Assembly (NCBI GenBank): GCA_021153185.1
Contig: JAGKTY010000022.1
Span: forward strand, 1 to 40,589
Length of the DNA stretch: 40,589 bases
Source: Lachnospiraceae bacterium
Lineage (GTDB): Bacteria > Bacillota > Clostridia > Lachnospirales > Lachnospiraceae
Reading direction: 5' to 3'
Shown here: positions 15,596-23,672 of the stretch, piece after piece
Layout of the letters: each line of letters starts with the position of its first letter
How positions within the stretch are numbered: position 1 is the stretch's first letter
The notes under the pieces: generated by a model
The model's input: the letters and a program-made list of their open reading frames with translations, nothing else
Told to the model about the DNA's origin: nothing
The model's database searches: none
Made by a program: the position numbers and the translations under genes

Positions 15596-15624
15596 TTGCA
15601 TATGTGGACGCGCGGTGCTATAAT
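15596..15624 (+). promoter_or_regulatory. Promoter of the cobalamin riboswitch transcript
   Basis: TTGCAT at 15596-15601 and TATAAT at 15619-15624 are separated by 17 bases. Transcription would start about 15632, just before the aptamer. Confidence 0.75.
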
Positions 15625-15644
15625 ACCAAAGAATTCAAAAATGA

Positions 15645-15850
15645 ATCAGGTGTCAGAAGACGATTATTCGTTGTTCTGGTGAAAAGGGAAACAGGTGCAA
15701 TTCCTGTACGAACTCGTCACCGTAATTAGGGAGCGAAGCCGATATATCACTGGGAAACCGGGAAGATGGTGGATGCGATGATCTATAAGCCGGGAGACCT
15801 GCCTGATTTGGAGTACAAGAGCGAAAGCTCAATGCCACGAGTAATTGGTA
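15645..15850 (+). promoter_or_regulatory. Cobalamin riboswitch with kissing-loop hairpin
   Basis: The closing stem pairs ATCAGG at 15645-15650 with CCTGAT at 15802-15807. Inside are the conserved family elements AAAAGGGAAACAGGTGCAAT, a CACTGGGAAACCGGGAAG segment and GGGAGACCTGCC. A hairpin after the aptamer (TGCCA 15833-15837 with TGGTA 15846-15850) has loop bases CGAGT (15838-15842) complementary to ACTCG in L5 (15712-15716), the L5-L13 kissing interaction of this class. It should switch the downstream terminator and so the lipoprotein and S-component genes according to adenosyl- or related cobalamin. Confidence 0.93.
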
Positions 15851-15914
15851 GTACTGTGATTCCCTTTTTAATATAAGGGATGATTTTGTATGTTTAGCTA
15901 TTTTTATCGTGTGT

Positions 15915-15944
15915 AAAGAGTTATCGTTTGATAACTCTTTTTTT
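15915..15944 (+). terminator. Riboswitch-associated intrinsic terminator
   Basis: AAAGAGTTATC at 15915-15925 and GATAACTCTTT at 15930-15940 form a perfect 11-bp stem with loop GTTT and a T tract to 15944. It lies between the riboswitch and the lipoprotein gene and is the probable expression platform. Confidence 0.88.
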
Positions 15945-15978
15945 GAATTTGAAGGGAATTTCTTTGGAATATTTCTAT

Positions 15979-16065
15979 GGAGTGCGTCTATCGATTTGAT
16001 TCCTTTTGGAGCGCGTCTACCGATTTGATTCCTTTTGGAGTACGTCTATAGATTTGATTCTGTTA
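15979..16065 (+). repeat. 29-bp tandem repeat, three copies
   Basis: Units begin at 15979, 16008 and 16037, each starting GGAG, containing CGTCTA and GATTTGATTC; a fourth unit begins GGAG at 16066 and then diverges. They lie in the mRNA leader between the riboswitch terminator and the ribosome site of the lipoprotein gene. Confidence 0.9.
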
Positions 16066-16104
16066 GGAGATTCCCATCTATTTTATCTATTTGGAGGAAG
16101 AAAG

Positions 16105-16674
16105 ATGAAGACAACACAAAACAGAAAAGTTAACAAATGGTTACTGAGTTTGATGCTCGTTGTGGCAATGGCATTTACAGCAGTAGGATGCGGAAACAAG
16201 CAGGAAGATGCGAACGTACAAACGCAGACGCAGGTGCAGGAGGATGCTGCCGGACAGACAGAAGAGACAACTGCACAGGCGGAAGAAGCTGAGGATGCAG
16301 AGACAGAGGCAGAAACGACGGATGATGCGGGAACGGATGCGGAAGCAAGTTCTGCGGCAGGCGATGTAACTGTACTTGGAGAAGGCCAGATGGCATTTAC
16401 ATTTACAGTTGTTGATGCAGACGGCAATGAGACATACTTTGAAATTCATACAGACAAAGAGACCGTTGGCGATGCACTGCTTGAGCATGAGTTGATTGCA
16501 GGGGAAGAAGGCGACTATGGTCTTTATGTCAAAACGGTCAATGGCATTACAGCCGATTATGATGTTGACCAGTCATACTGGGCATTTTACATCAATGATG
16601 AATATGCGCAGACAGGCGTGGATGCAACAAACGTCGAAGACGGTGCAGCATACGCATTTAAAGTCGAGAAATAA
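16105..16674 (+). CDS. DUF4430 lipoprotein, probable cobalamin-binding
   Basis: The 189-residue protein has a lipoprotein signal with lipobox FTAVGC (Cys about 29), an acidic, alanine/glutamate/threonine-rich linker to about residue 88, and a C-terminal DUF4430 domain (FTVVDADGNETYFEIHTDKETVGDALLEHELIAGEEG...YWAFYINDEYAQTGVD). DUF4430 resembles the C-terminal domain of vertebrate transcobalamin and intrinsic factor. With the upstream cobalamin riboswitch and the downstream ECF S component this points to capture of B12 or a related corrinoid at the cell surface; the binding itself is inference. The ATG at 16105 has GGAGG nine bases before it; the longer reading from 16006 would translate the 29-bp repeats. 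Confidence 0.88.
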   Translation: MKTTQNRKVNKWLLSLMLVVAMAFTAVGCGNKQEDANVQTQTQVQEDAAGQTEETTAQAEEAEDAETEAETTDDAGTDAEASSAAGDVTVLGEGQMAFTFTVVDADGNETYFEIHTDKETVGDALLEHELIAGEEGDYGLYVKTVNGITADYDVDQSYWAFYINDEYAQTGVDATNVEDGAAYAFKVEK

Positions 16675-17186
16675 TGAAACTGACGGTGAGAGAAACCGTA
16701 GTATTTGGAATGCTTGGTGCACTGATGTATGCCTCCAAGATGGTGATGGAGGTTGCACCAAACGTCCATCTGCTCGGCGTGTTTACGATTGCATTTACGA
16801 TTGTATATCGAAAGAAAGCATTGTATCCGATTTACACATATGTCCTGCTAAATGGACTGTTTAGCGGATTTGCAGCATGGTGGATACCATATTTGTACCT
16901 ATGGACCATTTTGTGGGCGGTGGCAATGCTTCTTCCAAAGAATATGCCAAAGCGCGTGCGGCCTGTTGTTTATATGGTCGTAAATGCGTGCCATGGATTT
17001 TTATTTGGAACGCTGTATGCACCGGCGCAGGCACTCATGTATGGAATGAGCTTTGATGCGACGATTGCCTGGATCGTGGCCGGACTGCCCTGGGATTTTG
17101 TGCATGGAGTCAGCAATTTTTTCTGTGGTATGCTCATCGTACCGATTGCGGGTCTTTTGATCCGATTAGAAAACAGTCGAGAATAA
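16674..17186 (+). CDS. ECF transporter S component, probable cobalamin type
   Basis: The 170-residue protein has six hydrophobic segments and the pattern of energy-coupling-factor substrate-binding components (VFGMLGALMYASKMVME at the start; GLPWDFVHGVSNFFCGMLI near the end). Its ATG overlaps the TAA of the DUF4430 gene, so the two are translationally coupled under the cobalamin riboswitch. It therefore fits a CbrT-like B12 S component that would use the shared EcfA/A'/T module encoded elsewhere. Specificity is inferred from regulation, not from residues. Confidence 0.85.
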   Translation: MKLTVRETVVFGMLGALMYASKMVMEVAPNVHLLGVFTIAFTIVYRKKALYPIYTYVLLNGLFSGFAAWWIPYLYLWTILWAVAMLLPKNMPKRVRPVVYMVVNACHGFLFGTLYAPAQALMYGMSFDATIAWIVAGLPWDFVHGVSNFFCGMLIVPIAGLLIRLENSRE

Positions 17187-17206
17187 AAAATAGATACATG
17201 GCAGTG

Positions 17207-17256
17207 CACTAGTCAACAGTTTTGGTGTCCCCAATATGTTGACTAGTGTTTTTTTT
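17207..17256 (+). terminator. Intrinsic terminator after the S component
   Basis: CACTAGTCAACA at 17207-17218 and TGTTGACTAGTG at 17237-17248 form a perfect 12-bp stem followed by eight T. Confidence 0.93.
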
Positions 17257-17381
17257 ATTTAAACTACCCACTGGAAAGAGGAAGTGTCATCCGGTAGGTA
17301 TGAATCAAGTGAATCCCCCAAAAAACAATTTAACAGACGTTTCGTAGAATATTCCTGACAGCTATGTACGACATCTATCAC

Positions 17382-17449
17382 TTTGCAATTGCAAAATAAA
17401 ATACTTTTATGCAAAATATACTTGACATATTGCAAATGCAATATATAAT
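17382..17449 (+). promoter_or_regulatory. Promoter and dyad operators of the XRE regulator
   Basis: TTGACA at 17422-17427 and TATAAT at 17444-17449 (spacer 16) form a strong promoter. The spacer is filled by the palindrome ATATTGC-AAAT-GCAATAT (17427-17444), and a second, TTTGCAATTGCAAA, lies at 17382-17395. Both share TTGCA half-sites and are probable binding sites of the XRE protein encoded directly downstream. Confidence 0.75.
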
Positions 17450-17469
17450 GTACATTAAAGGAGGTTCAC

Positions 17470-17682
17470 ATGAGTAGAAATTTAAAAATGAAATTTAAAC
17501 GGATTGAACTGGATATGTCGCAGACGGAGCTGGCGAAGAAAGCGGATGTGACGAGACAGACGATCGGTCTGATTGAATCGGGAGAGTTTAACCCGTCGAT
17601 TAAGCTTTGCAGGAAGATTTGCAGAGCACTTGGTTGCACGTTGGACGATATTTTTTGGGAGGATGAAGAAGATGAAGAATAG
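17470..17682 (+). CDS. XRE-family helix-turn-helix regulator
   Basis: The 70-residue protein is a single Cro/CI-type helix-turn-helix (MSQTELAKKADVTRQTIGLIESGEFNPSIKLCRKICRALGCTLDDIFW) with an acidic tail, the YozG/small-XRE type that pairs with a membrane protein. AAAGGAGG precedes the ATG. Its stop overlaps the start of the DUF6773-like gene. The two TTGCA dyads in its promoter suggest it represses itself. Confidence 0.92.
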   Translation: MSRNLKMKFKRIELDMSQTELAKKADVTRQTIGLIESGEFNPSIKLCRKICRALGCTLDDIFWEDEEDEE

Positions 17683-18145
17683 GAGCAATTTAGACGAACA
17701 ACAGGAACAGACCTTGTTACGCTTAGAAAGCAAGGCGTGCTGGCTTGCTTATTGGGCATTGTTAATATCTATGCTAGGGCAGGTTATTATATATGGATTT
17801 CAGGATTGCATAAAATATGTTGCAGGCGAATGGATCGTGTTTATGTGTCTTTGCCTCTATTTATCAATCATGTGTCTTCGTAAGGGCATCTGGGACCGCA
17901 AATTAAAGGCAAACACAGCAACGAATTTGGCCGTTTCAGTATTTGCAGCAGCACTGCTTGGCGTTGTTTCAACGATTGCCAAGATTCGTGAATATCCGGA
18001 TAAAATCGGTGGATGTATTGCAGTCGGCGTGATTTTTGCAGTGATTACGCTTTTTGTGACATTTATAGCGCTTGAGCTTGTCAGAATAATGTATCACAAA
18101 AAGATTACGGAAATAAATGAAGAACCTGAAGAAGAGGAAGAATAG
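17672..18145 (+). CDS. DUF6773-like membrane protein
   Basis: This protein of about 157 residues has four hydrophobic segments, a charged N-terminus (MKNRSNLDEQQEQTLLRLESKACWLAYWALL) and an acidic C-terminal tail (EEPEEEEE). It resembles the DUF6773 family that commonly follows a small XRE regulator in Firmicutes. GGGAGG at 17657-17662 suits the ATG at 17672 better than the ATG at 17663, which is directly adjacent. The function is unknown; regulator/membrane pairs of this kind may respond to envelope stress, which is inference. Confidence 0.75.
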   Translation: MKNRSNLDEQQEQTLLRLESKACWLAYWALLISMLGQVIIYGFQDCIKYVAGEWIVFMCLCLYLSIMCLRKGIWDRKLKANTATNLAVSVFAAALLGVVSTIAKIREYPDKIGGCIAVGVIFAVITLFVTFIALELVRIMYHKKITEINEEPEEEEE

Positions 18146-18367
18146 ATGTTGTTTGTAAGCTTTGGTTAACTTATGAAGAAAACAGCATACGCTCCGGATG
18201 AATAATTTATGTTTGTGAGAAAAGAAAACCGCATAATAGACCAAAGAAGAAAACGCCATTGCCTGAAGAAGACAATCGCAATAGCATAGTTGCACGAAAA
18301 AAGTTGATAATTGTCATCGAATATGGGAAAATGAAGGAAACGATGATAGCAATTAAAGGAGGGAACT
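18146..18367 (+). other. Intergenic region with a small ABC-gene-like remnant
   Basis: No gene is seen. Bases 18174-18200 match 18594-18620 inside the ABC ATPase gene at 23 of 27 positions and in the same reading frame (MKKTAYAPDE against KKITAYIPDN), then hit a stop. This may be a fragment of a duplicated ATPase gene. AAAGGAGGG just before 18368 is the ribosome site of the next gene. Confidence 0.4.
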
Positions 18368-19084
18368 ATGAGCGTATTAGAAATTAAGAATTATACCAAA
18401 GTCTATGGGGAAGGCAAGAAGGCGGCGGACAATATTTCCCTGACCGTTGAGGCAGGCGATATTTATGGCTTTATCGGTCACAATGGTGCGGGCAAATCTA
18501 CAACAATCCGGGCAATCGTCGGTGTACTTGATTTTACGCAGGGCGAGATTTTGATTGAAGGAAAATCGGTGAAGGAGGATCCGATTGCCTGTAAGAAGAT
18601 AACAGCATACATTCCGGATAACCCTGATTTGTATGAGAATCTGACAGGAATCCAATACCTCAACTTTATTGCGGATGTCTTTGAAATCAGCCAAAAGGAT
18701 AGGGAAGAACGCATCAAGAAATACGGTGACATGTTTGAGATTACAGAGTCGCTCGGCAGTCTCATTTCATCTTATTCGCACGGTATGAAGCAGAAGGTAG
18801 CCATTATTTCGGCACTGATTCATGAGCCGAAACTGATGGTGATGGATGAGCCGTTTGTCGGTCTTGATCCGAAGGCGACATTTATTTTAAAAGAGATTAT
18901 GCACGAGATGTGCCAAAAGGGCGCAGCGGTATTTTTTTCAACACATGTACTTGATGTGGCTGAAAAATTGTGTAACAAGGTAGCAATCATCAAAAAGGGA
19001 CAGCTGATTGAATCCGGTACGATGGAGCAGCTTACGAACGGACAGTCTCTGGAAAGTGTATTTATGGAGGTTGTCAATGAATAA
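18368..19084 (+). CDS. ABC transporter ATP-binding protein
   Basis: The 238-residue ATPase has Walker A GHNGAGKSTT, signature SSYSHGMKQK (a variant of LSGGQ found in DR-type exporters), Walker B LMVMDEPFVGLDP and the H-loop STHVLD. It belongs to the CcmA/NatA-like exporter class. Its stop overlaps the permease start by eight bases, so the two form one transporter. The substrate is unknown. Confidence 0.93.
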   Translation: MSVLEIKNYTKVYGEGKKAADNISLTVEAGDIYGFIGHNGAGKSTTIRAIVGVLDFTQGEILIEGKSVKEDPIACKKITAYIPDNPDLYENLTGIQYLNFIADVFEISQKDREERIKKYGDMFEITESLGSLISSYSHGMKQKVAIISALIHEPKLMVMDEPFVGLDPKATFILKEIMHEMCQKGAAVFFSTHVLDVAEKLCNKVAIIKKGQLIESGTMEQLTNGQSLESVFMEVVNE

Positions 19085-20675
19085 AAAAAGTATGTTACTG
19101 CTAAAGACACTGCTAAGGTCGACTAGCAGAATCAATCAAATAAAGTATGTAAAAGACCCCAAAATAAGGGGCAAAGCAATCGGAGGCATGATTGGACTGT
19201 TTGTGCTCTATTTGATGATTGTTGTTTACAGTTTTATGATGTGTGTCGGATATGGACAACTCGGACTGACAGATTCCATTCCGATTATTTGTGCATCCAT
19301 CATTTCTATGCTGGCATTTGTTTTTACGTTTTTTAAGACAAATGGTTATTTGTTTGCATTCAAGGAATATGATATGCTCATGTCGCTGCCATTTTCGGCA
19401 AAAACGATTGCAGCAGACAAATTCCTATATATGTATGTGGCAAGTATGCCATGGTACTTATCCGTGTCAGTTGCGATGATGATTGGATATGGCATTTATG
19501 CAGGGGCGAATCCGCTTGTTTATCCGGTATGGCTTGTCCTGACGTTTGTACTGCCGATTATTCCGATGCTGGTTGCTTCGTTTATTGGATTTTTGATTGC
19601 AAAAGTTAGCGCAGGCTTCCGCCATAAAAACATCATTCAGACGGTACTGATTTTTGTGTTTGTCATCTTTTGTTTTTCACTGCAATATATCATTGAGGCG
19701 CTGGTCAAAAGTGATGAGACAAAGGTAATTTTGGAAAATGTCTCAGGCAGCATTGAAGATATTGGTTCCGTTTATTTGCCGATTGCCTGGTTTGCAGACG
19801 GCATCCGCTCATTCGACGTTGCCGGCATTCTGCTTTTGATCGGTGTATCGCTTGTGCTGTTTGAACTCGTGTTTATGATTGTCGGCAAATACTACAGACA
19901 GATCAATTCAGCACTTAAGTCACACGGAGCGGACAAGGCATACAAGATGACGGCGCAGAAAACACATAGTGTGGTCAATGCGATTGCATTTAAGGAATTT
20001 AAGCGGATGACCGGCTCGCAAGCGTATCTTGTCAATGCCGGACTTGGTGAGGTGCTGGCGTTCCTGCTTGGCGCGATTGCACTGTTTGTAAAGTTTGAAA
20101 AGATCATTTCAGTGGTGACAAAGGGCGCGCCAATTGATGCAAGCATCGTGTTCCCGGCGATTCCACTCATTGTTTATTTCTGTATCGGTATGGTTGCGAC
20201 GACAGCCTGTTCCCCTTCGTTAGAAGGAAAAAATTATTGGATTATGCAGAGTCTGCCGATTGAGCAAAAGACGATTTACCGTGGTAAGATGCTTTATAAT
20301 ATGTATCTGACGGTTCCGTTTGCAGTGTTTGCGACGGTTTGCCTGTCATTTTCAGCAAGGGTGCCGATTGTAAATGCAATCATTTATCTGGCAGAGATAA
20401 TTGCACTTTGCGCGTTTTCAACGACGTGGGGATGTGTGTGCGGAATCAAACATATGCGGCTTGACTGGGAAAATGAAATCGAAGTCGTAAAACAGGGCGC
20501 TGCAGTAGCGATTTACCTGTTTCCCAATATGCTTGTGTGCATGGGACTTGTTGTCCTTGTCGTTTTCCTAGGAATGCGCATGGATGCCAATTTGGTATCG
20601 CTCGCAATCACGGCCATCGCGGGCCTTTTGGCGGCGCTGTGCTACGGCTGGGTTATGAAGCTTTCGCGCCGATAG
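19077..20675 (+). CDS. ABC transporter permease
   Basis: The 532-residue protein has about twelve to fourteen hydrophobic segments arranged in two halves with a loop around residues 260-310 (KYYRQINSALKSHGADKAYK) and a conserved middle (FKEFKRMTGSQAYLVNAGLGEVLA, SLEGKNYWIMQSLPI). This matches large exporter permeases of Firmicutes paired with NatA-like ATPases. The start at 19077 lies within the end of the ATPase gene and follows TATGGAGGTT, a good ribosome site; a start at 19008 would have no such site. Possible roles are peptide or antimicrobial export; nothing decides this. Confidence 0.88.
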   Translation: MNKKSMLLLKTLLRSTSRINQIKYVKDPKIRGKAIGGMIGLFVLYLMIVVYSFMMCVGYGQLGLTDSIPIICASIISMLAFVFTFFKTNGYLFAFKEYDMLMSLPFSAKTIAADKFLYMYVASMPWYLSVSVAMMIGYGIYAGANPLVYPVWLVLTFVLPIIPMLVASFIGFLIAKVSAGFRHKNIIQTVLIFVFVIFCFSLQYIIEALVKSDETKVILENVSGSIEDIGSVYLPIAWFADGIRSFDVAGILLLIGVSLVLFELVFMIVGKYYRQINSALKSHGADKAYKMTAQKTHSVVNAIAFKEFKRMTGSQAYLVNAGLGEVLAFLLGAIALFVKFEKIISVVTKGAPIDASIVFPAIPLIVYFCIGMVATTACSPSLEGKNYWIMQSLPIEQKTIYRGKMLYNMYLTVPFAVFATVCLSFSARVPIVNAIIYLAEIIALCAFSTTWGCVCGIKHMRLDWENEIEVVKQGAAVAIYLFPNMLVCMGLVVLVVFLGMRMDANLVSLAITAIAGLLAALCYGWVMKLSRR

Positions 20676-21072
20676 ATGCGGGCGCTTTTGCAGTAGTTCT
20701 AAAATGACAAATGGAAAACAAAATGTGGTTTCAAAGGTAAGTTCGCAAAAGGCACATACACAATATGTTGTGGTTTCAATTGAAAAGTGCTTTTTTACCA
20801 CAAACATATTTGAAATGTGGTATAAAATAAAAAAAACAAACCCTATTAGTTTACATAACATGAAACACATCTTAATATGGACATGATACAAACCACAAAA
20901 TGAACAGGAAGCATAATACATAACAAAAGAAGGTTTCCTGAAGCATAAAAGGAGTCATCCTATAACCGGGTTCATAACTCATAACGCTATAAAACGAATA
21001 TTGTGTTTCTATCGCCCTGTAAATATGGTATAATTTGTTTAGAAATGTATATTGACATATGGGAGATAATGC
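20676..21072 (+). promoter_or_regulatory. Intergenic region with promoter for the GGDEF gene
   Basis: This stretch of about 400 bases contains no supported gene. An extended -10 (TGGTATAAT, 21026-21034) lies 39 bases before the GGDEF start codon. Further up, TACCACA at 20796-20802 and TGTGGTA at 20816-20822 form an inverted repeat that overlaps another TGGTATAAA box, a possible regulated promoter. GTGGTTTCAA occurs twice (20728 and 20770 regions). Confidence 0.5.
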
Positions 21073-22923
21073 ATGGGGAAAAATACAAAAGAGATACGTT
21101 TTGTACACGTAATCATGGTGGTTTGTGTCATTGCGGTGATTATCACATGTGCGACTTACGGGGTGCTTGTGTATAACAATGTGAATCAGGCGCAACAAAC
21201 AGGGGAAGTGTTGCTTGGCCAGATGTGTAGCTTGATTGAAAAAAATCAGGCGGCAGAGGCGAATATGCTCGTATCGCTGAAGGATGAGTATATTATCCGC
21301 GCCAACGTAGTTGCATATATGCTTGAAAATCATGAAGACGCAGAATATGACCGTAACAAATTGAATAAAATTGCGAGGCTGTTATCAATTGATGAGATTC
21401 ACCTGTTTGATACAAATGGTGTCATATATTCCGGTACCGAGCCAAAGTATTATGGACTGAGCTTTGAATCCGGAGAACAGATGGCTTATTTTAAACCGAT
21501 GCTTTCCAACCACAAGCTTGCAATGTGTCAGGATGTGACACCAAATACTGCGGAAGAAAAAGAAATGATGTATGCCATTGCGTGGGATAGCAAAGGACAA
21601 AAAATGGTACAGGTCGGAATCGAACCTATCCGGCTGATCAATGAGCTCAAGCGCAATGAGATGAGCAATGTTGTCAACAGTATGCCGATTTTTGAGAATC
21701 TGGATATTTATGTTGCAGATGGAGAAACGGAAGAAATCATCGGTGCGACGGACAAAACAGAGGGAATGACGCTTCGGCAGATCGGAATGGATTGTTCCGG
21801 CATTGACAAATTCACAATCTGTCATATGAACACGGCGATCAATGGGCGTGAGAGCGTTTGCTCAATTTTAAAATATGAAAATTATGTCATTTGTATTGCA
21901 CAGAGCAGATCCGGTATCAGGAAGGAATGTGTACTTCCGGCAAGTATGATTCTTGGATGTCTCGTGCTTGCCACAGTTATCTTGCTTTGGGTATATAAGC
22001 GGCTCATTCGTATTCAAAAAGAACAGATGGAGCAGCTGATGATTTTGACAACGATGTCCGAGATTTACTATAGTATGCATATTTTGGATTTGGCAGAAAA
22101 TAGCATCGTTGAATATTCTGCGCAAAATCAGGTGCACGACATCGTGCAGGAATACGGACAAAAGGATGCCAAAGAAGTTGTACAAAAGATTATGCAAGCG
22201 ACGATGTCAGAGGAGTATCTGGAACGCGGTCTGCAATTTACGGATCTGACAACGCTTGCGGACAGACTTTCAGATAAACAGACGATTTATCAGGAGCTTA
22301 TCGGAAAAAACGTCGGCTGGATCCGTATGGCATTTGTTGTCTTAAGCAGAGATGAGGACGGACGTGCCCGTAAGGTCATTTGTACGACACAGATCATCGA
22401 TGAAGAGAAACGCAAGGAAGAAAAGTTAATACGTGATTGTGTGACAGATAATCTGACACATTGCTATAACCGTAGGGCGTATGAAAGTGATTTGCTCAGT
22501 TATGCAGACACACCGCCTGAACAGGATTTTGTCTATGTTTCCATGGATGTCAACGGACTAAAGACCGTGAATGATATGATTGGCCATGCGGCGGGAGATG
22601 AACTGCTCCTTGGCGCCGCAGATTGTATGAGAAAGTGCTTCAGTTCATACGGAAGAGTTTACAGACTTGGCGGAGATGAATTCGTTGCAATGATTACGGT
22701 AGAACGTAAGCAGCTTGACAAAATCAGAGAAGAGTTTGAAAGCATGATGAAAAACTGGACCGGAGAGCTTGTAAACGCTCTGTCGGTATCATGTGGCTAT
22801 GTCACCAAAAGGGAATACCCGGATTTGACGGTTGGTGAAATGGAAAAGGAAGCCGATAAAAAAATGTACGAAGCAAAAGCGCGGTATTACAAGGAATCCG
22901 GCATCGAGCGCAGGAAACGTTAG
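21073..22923 (+). CDS. Membrane-bound diguanylate cyclase (GGDEF)
   Basis: The 616-residue protein has a transmembrane helix (about residues 12-35), an extracellular sensor region to about 288, a second helix (about 292-312), a cytoplasmic PAS-like linker and a C-terminal GGDEF domain. The active site is YRLGGDEFVAM at about 530-538, with NGLKTVNDMIGHAAGDELL upstream as expected for an active cyclase making c-di-GMP from two GTP. The RxxD product-inhibition site is not seen before the motif. GGGAG precedes the ATG. It may oppose the EAL protein at 28.6 kb. Confidence 0.93.
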   Translation: MGKNTKEIRFVHVIMVVCVIAVIITCATYGVLVYNNVNQAQQTGEVLLGQMCSLIEKNQAAEANMLVSLKDEYIIRANVVAYMLENHEDAEYDRNKLNKIARLLSIDEIHLFDTNGVIYSGTEPKYYGLSFESGEQMAYFKPMLSNHKLAMCQDVTPNTAEEKEMMYAIAWDSKGQKMVQVGIEPIRLINELKRNEMSNVVNSMPIFENLDIYVADGETEEIIGATDKTEGMTLRQIGMDCSGIDKFTICHMNTAINGRESVCSILKYENYVICIAQSRSGIRKECVLPASMILGCLVLATVILLWVYKRLIRIQKEQMEQLMILTTMSEIYYSMHILDLAENSIVEYSAQNQVHDIVQEYGQKDAKEVVQKIMQATMSEEYLERGLQFTDLTTLADRLSDKQTIYQELIGKNVGWIRMAFVVLSRDEDGRARKVICTTQIIDEEKRKEEKLIRDCVTDNLTHCYNRRAYESDLLSYADTPPEQDFVYVSMDVNGLKTVNDMIGHAAGDELLLGAADCMRKCFSSYGRVYRLGGDEFVAMITVERKQLDKIREEFESMMKNWTGELVNALSVSCGYVTKREYPDLTVGEMEKEADKKMYEAKARYYKESGIERRKR

Positions 22924-22964
22924 CGGAATCGACGCTTCGCATCACAGTAGCAATGAAAAAGTGG

Positions 22965-23019
22965 TTGACAAAGAATAGGTAATATATTACACTTATCGAA
23001 AAGTAATATATTACCTATT
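22965..23019 (+). promoter_or_regulatory. Promoter with paired MarR-type dyads
   Basis: TTGACA at 22965-22970 has TACACT 17 bases on. AATAGGTAATATATTAC (22974-22990) and its exact complement (23003-23019) form a 17-bp inverted repeat, and each arm contains the 12-bp palindrome GTAATATATTAC. These overlap the -10 and are probable sites for the MarR protein of the same operon. The hairpin with its following T-rich tract could also terminate the GGDEF transcript. Confidence 0.75.
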
Positions 23020-23048
23020 TTTATTTGTGGAAATATGGAGGAACAAAA

Positions 23049-23579
23049 ATGAAAACAATAATCGTGTATTCATCGCAGACAGGTTTTACAAAACGGTATG
23101 CCGAGTGGCTTTCTGAGGCATTGGATGCCGAGCTTTTAACAATTAAGGAAGCAAAGAAACAGGATGACGCTATTTTTCAGGCGTATGATGCAATCGTTTA
23201 TGGCGGCTGGTGTATGGGTGGCAATCTGGTCGATGCCGACTGGTTTTTGGGAAAAGCAAACGAATGGAGCGGTAAAAAGCTTGCCATGTACGGCGTTGGA
23301 GCCACGCCGGCTGATGCACCGGAAATCACGCAGTTTTTGGAGGCCGCGGTGCCGGCGGAACAGAAGGAGCGCATTCGGGCGTTTTATTGTCCGGGCGGAC
23401 TGAACTATGATAAGATGAACTTTTTTTGCCGCACGATGATGAAAATGTTTGCCAAATCGATGAATAAAAAACAGGATATGACAGAATATGAAAAGCAGAA
23501 AGCACAGGCGTTATTAACGAACTTTGATATCTCAGACCGGAACTATATTGACCCAATCGTTGCTTATGTGCGTTCTTAA
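23049..23579 (+). CDS. Flavodoxin-domain protein
   Basis: The 176-residue protein starts with the FMN phosphate-binding loop YSSQTGFTKRYAEWL and continues with the flavodoxin patterns YDAIVYGGWCMGGNLVDADWF and LAMYGVGATPADAPE. It belongs to the flavodoxin_5/HemG-like group used as a small redox protein or quinone/protoporphyrinogen-type oxidoreductase. GGAGG at 23038-23042 sets the start at 23049. It shares an operon and a dyad-controlled promoter with the MarR regulator, suggesting response to redox or electrophile stress (inference). Confidence 0.85.
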   Translation: MKTIIVYSSQTGFTKRYAEWLSEALDAELLTIKEAKKQDDAIFQAYDAIVYGGWCMGGNLVDADWFLGKANEWSGKKLAMYGVGATPADAPEITQFLEAAVPAEQKERIRAFYCPGGLNYDKMNFFCRTMMKMFAKSMNKKQDMTEYEKQKAQALLTNFDISDRNYIDPIVAYVRS

Positions 23580-23672
23580 GACGAAGCAGTGCGTTTCGGG
23601 AAAAGACAATATATTGACCGGATGGATGAAATGATTACGGGCAGATAAAACGTACGAGAAAGGGGGAAGCAG

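Noticed and set aside
16083..16427. Minus-strand ORFs rich in Ser/Ala/Val opposite the DUF4430 gene
   Set aside because: They reflect the acidic repetitive linker of the real gene read backwards.
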